Source: an uncultured Paracoccaceae bacterium
Lineage (GTDB): Bacteria > Pseudomonadota > Alphaproteobacteria > Rhodobacterales > Rhodobacteraceae
Length of the DNA: 64,000 nucleotides
Direction: 5' to 3'
Assembly: GCA_938049225.1 (NCBI GenBank)
Contig: CALICM010000004.1
Span: forward strand, 1-64,000
Part shown: positions 16,806-22,819 of the stretch, in pieces
Position numbering within the stretch: the first letter of the stretch is position 1
Layout of the letters: each line of letters begins with the position of its first letter
Position numbers and translations under genes: made by a program
Notes under the pieces: model-generated
Told to the model about the DNA's origin: nothing
What the model saw: the letters and a program-made list of their open reading frames with translations, nothing else
Database searches by the model: none

Positions 16806-16851
16806 TATTATTCATGTTATGGAGGGCAATCCGACAGCAGAGGTGAATGCA

Positions 16852-17331
16852 ATGCACAACTACCGCCGCGCGCTAGGACAGTTCGCCACCGGCATCACGA
16901 TCGTCACAGCCCTCGACGCGCAGGGCAAGCCGGTAGGGCTGACGGCAAATTCCTTCACATCCGTCTCTCTCAAACCTCGGCTGATCAGCTGGAGCCTTGG
17001 AAAGGAGTCAAAGAACGCACCCGCCTTCCTCGAGGCCGAAGGGTTCTGCGTCAACATCCTTACATCGCGCCAGCAAGTGCTGTCCGACCGTTTCGCCAAT
17101 GGCGGAATTGACAAATACGAAGGTGTAGACTGGGAGCCGTCTACCTGCGGCGCGCCAAAGCTGAAGGGCGTCGCCGCCAATTTTGAGTGTCGTCTTCACA
17201 GCGCCATCGAGGCTGGCGATCACTACATGTTCCTGGGTGAGGTCGTCGAATATAGTAGCCAGATCGTAGATCCATTGCTCTTCGTCGCGGGGTCATATGC
17301 ACGCGTAGAAAGAGCGTCTGCCGCTTCATGA
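16852..17331 (+). CDS. Flavin reductase (HpaC-like)
   Basis: A 159-residue flavin reductase domain protein. The start MHNYRRALGQFATGITIVTA is the usual family beginning, followed by LTANSFTSVSLKPRLISWSLGK, FCVNILTSRQQVLSDRFA and the C-terminal DHYMFLGEVVEY. It would supply reduced FMN or FAD to a partner oxygenase. The likely partner is the acyl-CoA-dehydrogenase-fold protein at 13440-14765. The chosen ATG has AGAGGTG before it; in-frame upstream ATGs at 16795 and 16819 lack good sites and would add unconserved residues. It is divergent from the NicX-like operon and has an IS element directly behind it. Confidence 0.88.
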   Translation: MHNYRRALGQFATGITIVTALDAQGKPVGLTANSFTSVSLKPRLISWSLGKESKNAPAFLEAEGFCVNILTSRQQVLSDRFANGGIDKYEGVDWEPSTCGAPKLKGVAANFECRLHSAIEAGDHYMFLGEVVEYSSQIVDPLLFVAGSYARVERASAAS

Positions 17332-17444
17332 CGAGCCATTGAGGTTGACCTGAGCCCCGAGTTCCCTCCAGCCGATCGGGGAGTCCTTCGGTTGCTGCGC
17401 TGCTCCCCAACCTTGGACCGCCGGAAGTTGGATTTTTCCGGTTT

Positions 17445-18305
17445 CTATCCCGATGGCGGGCTGGTGATCCCGTCGGGATAATGCACTGAGACCGGTACGT
17501 TGTATCCGATCGCGCTGTGGGGTCTGTCCTCGTTGTAGTGTGTTCGCCAAGCCTTCAACTTTTCGTGAGCGTCGGCAAGGCTCATGAACCAGTAGGCGTT
17601 CAGACATTCCGTCCTCAGCTTGCTGTTGAACGCCTCTATGAAGCCGTTATCCGTCGGTTTCCCTGGTCGGGAGAAGTCCAGCGTGACGTTATTGGCATAG
17701 GCCCAGAGATCCAGATCGCGGGAGATGAACTCGCTTCCATTGTTCACTCGGATCGTCTTCGGGTAGCCGACTGAGCCGCATACCCGTTCCAGCGTCTGTA
17801 AGACACCTTCGCCTCGATAACTGAAGCGCGGATCGGCCGCCGGGCACAGGCGGGAATGCGTGTCGACGATGGTCAGGATGCGCAGCTTCTTCCCCAGAGC
17901 GAGCTGATCATGGACGAAGTCCATCGCCCAGACGTCGTTCGGCCCAACGGCTTCCTGACGGTCCTCTCGAAGCTTGGCCTTCACCCGCCGCTTTGGGTGC
18001 TTGTTCCGAACCTGCAGGCCTAACTCATTGTAGATCCTACGGGTCTTCTTCATGTTGATCATCCACCCCTCACGCCGCAACAAGACATGAACGCGCCGAT
18101 AGCCATAGCGCACCCGCGTCTCAGCGATCTCCTTAATCCGTCTCTCAACGGCAGCCTGATCCGTCCGCCGGGATTTGTAGTGGTAGGTGGACGTGTCGAA
18201 GCGGATGACCCCACAGGCCTTCCGGATCGACACGCCCCAATCGACGCACATCCCGGTCACGATCTCACGTAAACGGTCCCGCTGCCCGGCAGCGCATGCT
18301 TGCAT
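17445..18305 (-). CDS. IS3-family transposase OrfB with DDE mutation
   Basis: A 286-residue integrase-core transposase very like IS407-group OrfB, with DTSTYHYKSRR, YGYRRVHVLLRREGW, NDVWAMDFVHDQL with the first Asp, then FSRPGKPTDNGFIEAFNSKLR with the Glu. The second catalytic Asp should sit in RVDNGSEF, but here the codon at 17742-17744 is AAC, giving RVNNGSEF. A D-to-N change at this position should abolish metal-dependent catalysis. The family usually makes OrfAB by frameshifting from orfA, so the start shown may not be used alone. Confidence 0.85.
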   Translation of the reverse strand: MQACAAGQRDRLREIVTGMCVDWGVSIRKACGVIRFDTSTYHYKSRRTDQAAVERRIKEIAETRVRYGYRRVHVLLRREGWMINMKKTRRIYNELGLQVRNKHPKRRVKAKLREDRQEAVGPNDVWAMDFVHDQLALGKKLRILTIVDTHSRLCPAADPRFSYRGEGVLQTLERVCGSVGYPKTIRVNNGSEFISRDLDLWAYANNVTLDFSRPGKPTDNGFIEAFNSKLRTECLNAYWFMSLADAHEKLKAWRTHYNEDRPHSAIGYNVPVSVHYPDGITSPPSG

Positions 18306-18586
18306 GCACGAGAGGGGGGCTTCAGAGCTTTCGCCGAATGACGTCCCGAAGCAAGTCTGTCCGGGGTCAGGTCCGCGACGATCTTCTTAAGCCGGGAATT
18401 CTCGTCTTCGAGCGCCTTCAGTCGACGCATCTCGTCCGGCAGCAAACCGCCATACTTCTTCTTCCAATTAAAGTACGTCGCCTGACTGATCCCAGCCTCT
18501 CGGCAAATCTCCGCCACCGGCACGCCTTCCTCGCCTTGCTTCAGAATGAACGCCTTCTGCGACTCCGTGAACTTCGATGCTTTCAT
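18257..18586 (-). pseudogene. IS3-family OrfA, 3' end frameshifted
   Basis: It begins MKASKFTESQKAFILKQGEE with the helix-turn-helix region VAEICREAGISQATYFNWKK and the leucine-zipper start LKALEDENSRLKKIVADL, as in IS407-group OrfA. After ADLTP the expected C-terminus (DLLRDVIRRKL, stop) is found in another frame ending near 18322, so an indel around 18355-18365 shifts the frame and adds a meaningless tail. This would also spoil the normal OrfA-OrfB programmed frameshift. Confidence 0.7.
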
Positions 18587-18757
18587 GCGTTTCCGCTCAT
18601 CTCCCAGCCCGGGAAAACTAACGGAAAACTCCAGCTTCAAACGATCCAGGTTTCAGGAGGCAGAGCACACAAAGCCAAAGGTTCGACTACCGCCGGGCGG
18701 GGCACGTGGGATTTGAATCAAACCGGTCCACCTAGCAGTTCAATCATCAATAGAAAT

Positions 18758-19090
18758 TGGTGCGGACGGCGGGACTTGAACCCGCACGATCATACGATCG
18801 AGAGATTTTCTTACCAACTACGGTTTTCACCGCCGACGACGAGTTCGTCGTTTGTGGTCTGGACTATCCCTTCGCCATTAGCACTCCCGTGCCGTTAGGC
18901 GCTGCCCGTCTAGTCTCTACACCTTCCGACCACAGCGCATTTCGCGGCCAGCTTGGCTCGGGATTGGCGTGGACCAACAACTTGGTCGTTAGCTTTCCCC
19001 GAATTTGAGCAGTTCTACACCCCTTGTTTCCAAGGGGGCACTCAAAACATGGCTTAAGTCTCTTGTGTCTACCGATTCCACCACGTCCGC
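18758..19090 (-). tRNA. tRNA-Leu(UAA), interrupted by a group I intron
   Basis: The 5' exon is 19056-19090 (GCGGACGTGG, then TGGAATCGGTAGACAC, AAGAGACTT). The 3' exon is 18758-18809 (AAAATCTCT, variable arm CGATC-GTAT-GATCG, T arm GCGGG-TTCAAGT-CCCGC, CGTCCGC, ACCA). Joined, they form a complete class II leucine tRNA: acceptor GCGGACG/CGTCCGC, anticodon stem AGAGA/TCTCT, loop CTTAAAA with anticodon TAA. CCA is encoded. The gene cannot fold without removal of the intervening 246 bases. The intron breaks the anticodon after its first base (U34), the known position of the cyanobacterial and plastid trnL intron. Confidence 0.93.
18810..19055 (-). ncRNA. Group I intron in tRNA-Leu(UAA)
   Basis: A 246-base intron. 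It follows a U and ends in G, as group I introns do. Conserved core pieces are visible on the minus strand: ATTCGGGGAAAGCT, then CCAATCCCGAGCCAAGC (18952-18968), then GGTGTAGAGACTAGACGG (18906-18923), and GGGATAGTCCAGACC (18856-18870), whose TAGTCC pairs with the GACTA strand in P7. These closely match the P5/P6 and P7 segments of cyanobacterial and plastid trnL introns. No homing endonuclease frame is present. Self-splicing is inferred. Confidence 0.9.
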
Positions 19091-19250
19091 ATTCTTTATC
19101 AGGTTTCACACACGCGGAGACCATTGGCTACCATTTCTCGGTAAGTCCTTCGCTCCCAGCTCCTGTGTGGTTCCCAGATCATTTGTTCAAATTCACTCCT
19201 CTTCGCAAGCTTCGTGACCACATTGAAATCACGAGGCAAATTTTTCGACC

Positions 19251-19282
19251 AAAACCCCAACTTTTGTAAACAAAGGGGTTTT
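19251..19282. terminator. Symmetric hairpin AAAACCCC/GGGGTTTT
   Basis: AAAACCCC at 19251-19258 pairs with GGGGTTTT at 19275-19282, with weaker inner pairing in the loop. On either strand a short T-run closes the stem, so it may terminate transcription towards or away from the tRNA gene. Confidence 0.45.
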
Positions 19283-19317
19283 TAAGTGCTATGCATCTAC
19301 CATTTCGCCGCGCCCGC
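19281..19317 (-). pseudogene. 5' half of a tRNA-Leu(UAA)-like sequence
   Basis: On the minus strand it reads GCGGGCG, CG, GCGAAATGGTAGATGC, ATAGCACTTAAAA, i.e. an acceptor 5' strand, a leucine-type D arm and an anticodon loop with TAA. No matching anticodon 3' strand, T arm or acceptor 3' strand (CGCCCGC) follows within the next 200 bases. It looks like a truncated tRNA-Leu duplicate about 190 bases upstream of the real gene. Chance resemblance is possible because only about 37 bases are involved. Confidence 0.4.
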
Positions 19318-19384
19318 AGCGGGGCGCCCGGATCCCTCCCTATACCGCCGGTGCGGCAAAAACAATTCGGACGATGCCAAAGCC

Positions 19385-20101
19385 TCAGATCAAGGCGCGC
19401 ACGGCATTCGTGGCAGCGTCCAGTTGATCGCGATCCACGCTGCGCAACACAATATTGGTACCATAGCGCCCATCGCGCTGAAAAGGGTAAGAGCCGATGG
19501 CAACATCGGGGTATTGACCCGCGATACCGCCCAGCGCCCCCGCGACATCGCTTTCGCCGCGGTCAATGCGCACCGCTTCGGAGAGCAGGGGCGCGCCGCC
19601 GACAAGTGTGGGCAGCACACTCTCGACCATCGCCGTAAAAACCGCCGGCACACCGGCCATCACATACACATTGCCCAAATTAAAGCCCGGCGCTTTGGAC
19701 ACTGGGTTGTCGATCAATGTCGCACCGTCGGGGATGCGCGCCATGCGCAAGCGGGCAGGGTTCAGCGCCGCCTCTCCCTCAGGGTAGTTGGTGGCCAAGA
19801 TCTTGCGCGCGTCGGCCCGCACATCGATACCCACACCAAAGGCGGCAGCCACGCAATCGGCTGTGATATCATCATGGGTCGGACCGATGCCACCGCTGGT
19901 GAACACACTGTCGTAAGCCCCACGCAGCGCGTTCAGCGCCGCGATGATCTGCTGCTGATCGTCGGCGACGATGCGCACCTCCCTGAGATCAACACCAATC
20001 TGGGCCAGCCGACCGGCCAAATGGTACATATTGGCATCGCGGGTGCGGCCAGACAGGATCTCGTCCCCGATGACCAGCATGGCGGCGGTTGGATTTGACA
20101 T
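19385..20101 (-). CDS. CinA-like molybdopterin-binding-domain protein
   Basis: A 238-residue protein consisting of the MoaB/MogA-like N-terminal domain of CinA. It shows AAMLVIGDEILSGRTRDANM, VRIVADDQQQIIAAL, the nucleotide-binding FTSGGIGPTHDDITADCVA, and VMAGVPAVFTAMVESVLPTL. In full-length CinA this domain acts as an ADP-ribose pyrophosphatase. The nicotinamide amidase domain is absent here, as in many alphaproteobacterial short forms. Start MSNPTAAML was chosen because upstream in-frame sequence overlaps divergent sfsA. The two genes share a 46-base promoter region. Confidence 0.88.
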   Translation of the reverse strand: MSNPTAAMLVIGDEILSGRTRDANMYHLAGRLAQIGVDLREVRIVADDQQQIIAALNALRGAYDSVFTSGGIGPTHDDITADCVAAAFGVGIDVRADARKILATNYPEGEAALNPARLRMARIPDGATLIDNPVSKAPGFNLGNVYVMAGVPAVFTAMVESVLPTLVGGAPLLSEAVRIDRGESDVAGALGGIAGQYPDVAIGSYPFQRDGRYGTNIVLRSVDRDQLDAATNAVRALI

Positions 20102-20147
20102 TAGCTTGGTCCTTGTCCTTGGTTGCCGACGCAGATAGCTCAGGGCT

Positions 20148-20858
20148 ATGCATTTTGACCGCCCCCTGATCCGCGCGACGCTGGTCCGCAGGTATAAACG
20201 GTTTCTGGCGGACGTCACGCTGGAAGACGGGCGCGCGGTAACTGCCCATTGTGCCAATCCAGGGGCAATGCTGGGGGTGGCAACGCCCGGGGCGACAGTC
20301 TGGCTGGAGCCAAATGATGATCCCAAGCGAAAACTGAAGTATTCGTGGAAGCTGATCGAACTGCCGGGCGGCCATATGGCCGGTATCGACACCAGCGTGC
20401 CGAACCGCGTGGTCGGCGAAGCGCTGCGCACTGGGGCGGTGGCAACAGTCGCGGCCTATTCCACCATACGGGCCGAGGTGAAATACGCCGAGCGCAGCCG
20501 TGTTGACTTTCATCTAAGCAAGACAGGCTTGCCGGACTGCTATCTTGAGGTCAAGAACGTGCATCTGCGCCGCCAGGGAGACTGGGCCGAGTTTCCCGAT
20601 TGTGTGACGGTCCGTGGTGCCAAGCACTTAGGGGATCTGAGCGCGATGGTGTCGCTGGGGCATCGTGCGGTGATGTTGTACCTGGTGCAGCGCACCGACT
20701 GTACCGCACTGCGCCTGGCGGCGGATCTGGACCCTGGCTATGCGCGGGCCGCGGCGGCGGCCAGTGCTGCGGGGGTCGAGATGCTGTGCTATACAACCCG
20801 GATATCCACCCAAGGCGTGTGGATGGATCGCGCACTGCCGCTGGATCTGGCGGCTTGA
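20148..20858 (+). CDS. sfsA: SfsA, sugar fermentation stimulation protein / putative nuclease
   Basis: A 236-residue SfsA-family protein. It has the OB-like N-terminal part YKRFLADVTLEDGRAVTAHC with ANPGAMLGVATPGATVWL, and the nuclease-like motif region SRVDFHLSKTGLPDCYLEVKNVHL. FPDCVTVRGAKHLGDLSAM is another family hallmark. The product is described as DNA-binding and suspected to be a nuclease; its physiological role is not established. Full length, with no oddities. Followed 82 bases later by methionine aminopeptidase. Confidence 0.93.
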   Translation: MHFDRPLIRATLVRRYKRFLADVTLEDGRAVTAHCANPGAMLGVATPGATVWLEPNDDPKRKLKYSWKLIELPGGHMAGIDTSVPNRVVGEALRTGAVATVAAYSTIRAEVKYAERSRVDFHLSKTGLPDCYLEVKNVHLRRQGDWAEFPDCVTVRGAKHLGDLSAMVSLGHRAVMLYLVQRTDCTALRLAADLDPGYARAAAAASAAGVEMLCYTTRISTQGVWMDRALPLDLAA

Positions 20859-20940
20859 AAACTGTATCTTTGCGGCCCACATTGGCGTCAACCCACCGGG
20901 CCCCGGCCCGAGCACGGTCAGGAGCACCATTTTGGAAGGC

Positions 20941-21759
20941 ATGAACTTTGGCCATTTGAACCGGGATGGCATTCGCATCCACGATCCCGCGCATTTTGCG
21001 GGCATGCATAGGGCTGGCCAACTGGCGGCGGAGATTTTGGACAGCATCCGTACCCATGTCGTGCCGGGCGTGCCAACCATCGAGTTGGACCGCATCATTC
21101 ACAAGCAAGTGGTGGCGGCGGGCGCGACCTCGGCCACCGTGGGCTATAAGGGGTACAAACACGCCAGCTGCATTTCAGCCAACCATGTGGTCTGTCACGG
21201 GATCCCGTCCGAGAAACGGCTGCGCGACGGGGACATCGTGAACATCGATGTGACGGTTGTCCTGGATGGTTGGTACGGCGACACCAGCCGGATGTATGTG
21301 GCCGGCAAGCTGCCGCGCAAGGCCGAGCGGTTGATCAACATTACCCACGAGGCGCTGATGCGGGGCATTTCGGCGGTCAAGCCCGGCAATACATTCGGCG
21401 ATATTGGTCACGCGATCCAAAGTTACGCCGAGGCACAGCGGACCTCGGTCGTGCGGGACTTTTGTGGACATGGGCTGGGGCGGGTGTTTCACGCGGCGCC
21501 GAATGTCCTGCACTATGGGCGGCCGGGCTCGGGGCCGACGTTGGAACCGGGGATGTTTTTCACCATCGAGCCGATGATCAACCTGGGCCGTCCCGAGACC
21601 AAGGTGCTGGCGGACGATTGGACGGCCGTGACCAAGGATAAGTCCTTGTCGGCACAGTTCGAACATTCTGTGGGGGTGACCGAAGACGGCTGCGAGGTTT
21701 TCACCCTGTCACCCAAAGGGTGGTTTCACACGCTTGACGGTGTGGCAGCCGGGGGCTGA
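20941..21759 (+). CDS. map: Methionine aminopeptidase, type I
   Basis: A 272-residue cytosolic enzyme that removes initiator Met. The core runs from GMHRAGQLAAEILD. The metal ligands are Asp in VNIDVTV and DTSRMY, His in FCGHGLGRVFHAAPNV, and Glu in FTIEPM and QFEHSVGVTEDGCEVFT. The start MNFGHLNRDGIRIHD has GGAAGG before it. Lies in the sfsA-map-radC run, same strand, probably independently or jointly transcribed. Confidence 0.96.
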   Translation: MNFGHLNRDGIRIHDPAHFAGMHRAGQLAAEILDSIRTHVVPGVPTIELDRIIHKQVVAAGATSATVGYKGYKHASCISANHVVCHGIPSEKRLRDGDIVNIDVTVVLDGWYGDTSRMYVAGKLPRKAERLINITHEALMRGISAVKPGNTFGDIGHAIQSYAEAQRTSVVRDFCGHGLGRVFHAAPNVLHYGRPGSGPTLEPGMFFTIEPMINLGRPETKVLADDWTAVTKDKSLSAQFEHSVGVTEDGCEVFTLSPKGWFHTLDGVAAGG

Positions 21760-21825
21760 CCGGCTTTTTCCAATGCGACGCGGGCTATTAGCGGCTTATT
21801 AACCGCGCTGTGGCGGGATACCCTC

Positions 21826-22596
21826 ATGGGACATAAGAAACCAGACTCGGCTTTCGCCGAAGCGCCTTTGCTGCCGTTCCCCCGGGCGACGATCCGCCCC
21901 GAGGCACCGCAGGTTCCGGCGCCGAAGGATCATCGTGCGCAGCACCGCAAGCGGCTGCGCGAGCGGTTCATGCGCGCGGGCACAGTGGCGGTGGCTGATT
22001 ACGAGTTGCTTGAGCTGGTCCTGTTTCGGGCCATCCCGCGGCAAGATGTGAAACCGCTGGCCAAGCGGCTTTTGGACATTTTCGGGGATTTCAACCATGT
22101 GATCTCGGCCACGCCAATGCGATTGGGCGAGGTGCCGGGCGTCGGCGAAGCGGTGATCCAAGAGCTCAAGATCGTCGAGGCCGCGGCACACAGGCTTGCC
22201 CAAGCACGGGTATTGGGGCGCGAGGTCCTCAGCTCGTGGGAGGCGCTGATGACCTATTGCAAAACCGCCATGGCACACCGCGAGACCGAGGAATTTCGGG
22301 TCCTCTTTCTGGATCGGAAGAACGTTCTGATCGCGGATGAAGCCCAAGCCAAGGGCACGATTGATCATGTGCCGGTGTATCCGCGCGAGGTGGTTAAGCG
22401 CGCGCTGGAATTGGGCGCCTCGGCCCTGATTTTGGTGCACAACCACCCTTCGGGTGACCCGGAACCCAGCGGCGCCGATATCACCATGACCCATCGTATT
22501 GCGGATGCGGCAGACGCTTTGGGGATAAAGCTGCACGATCATATCGTGATCGGCAAGGCGGAGGACGCGAGTTTTCGCAGCATGGGACTGCTGTAA
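21826..22596 (+). CDS. radC: RadC-family JAB-domain protein
   Basis: A 256-residue protein with an N-terminal helix-hairpin-helix-like part (HRKRLRERFM, YELLELVLFRAIPRQD, PGVGEAVIQELK) and a C-terminal JAB/MPN metalloprotease-like domain. The metal motif is HNHPSGDPEPSGADI. Despite the name, a direct repair function is doubtful in the literature. Preceded by map with a 66-base gap. The stop is followed by a GC-rich inverted repeat (ACCGCAG/CTGCGGT, 22597-22612). Confidence 0.93.
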   Translation: MGHKKPDSAFAEAPLLPFPRATIRPEAPQVPAPKDHRAQHRKRLRERFMRAGTVAVADYELLELVLFRAIPRQDVKPLAKRLLDIFGDFNHVISATPMRLGEVPGVGEAVIQELKIVEAAAHRLAQARVLGREVLSSWEALMTYCKTAMAHRETEEFRVLFLDRKNVLIADEAQAKGTIDHVPVYPREVVKRALELGASALILVHNHPSGDPEPSGADITMTHRIADAADALGIKLHDHIVIGKAEDASFRSMGLL

Positions 22597-22819
22597 ACCG
22601 CAGGACTGCGGTCCTTGGATTGTCGCTTTGGCCGGTTTCCCAGAGGGCGGCTATGCCTGTGCAGCGACGATAGGGAAGCCCCCCGCGCTGAAGTGACGGC
22701 GCCCGATCTCCATACGGCGAAGCTTAAGAAGCCCACAGGCGTTTTAGATGGTTGCAATGACCAAACGTCGACGCGCCAGATAAGCTTTCTTGCTGCAGAC
22801 CGTGCGGTCTGCAACGGAC
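22597..22819. terminator. Convergent intergenic region with two hairpins
   Basis: ACCGCAG-GA-CTGCGGT follows the radC stop codon immediately. GCAGACCG-TG-CGGTCTGC (22795-22812) lies just past the stop of the convergent 827-residue gene. Both stems are perfect but lack clear U-runs. They probably separate the two converging transcripts. No other feature was seen here. Confidence 0.4.

Larger units (their letters stand above)
17412..18650 (-). mobile_element. IS3-family (IS407-group-like) insertion sequence, damaged
   Basis: About 1.24 kb with two overlapping transposase frames. The ends form an imperfect inverted repeat of about 30 bp: the left end (17412 onward) reads CTTGGACCGCC, then GAAGTTGGATTTTTCCG; the right end read inward is CCTGGATCGTTT, then GAAGCTGGAGTTTTCCG. 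No target duplication was seen, so the exact ends are approximate. orfA carries an indel and the transposase has an altered active-site residue, so it is probably immobile. It closes the accessory region. Confidence 0.8.

Noticed and set aside
18690-18725. Minus-strand TTCAAATCCCACGTGCCCC resembling a tRNA T-loop and acceptor end
   Set aside because: The five bases before the loop do not pair with CCCAC, and no 5' part of a tRNA exists nearby. It could be an attachment-site relic, but evidence is too thin.
19091-19280. Possible second group I intron behind the tRNA-Leu-like fragment
   Set aside because: No P7-type pairing, no conserved core words and no 3' exon were found.
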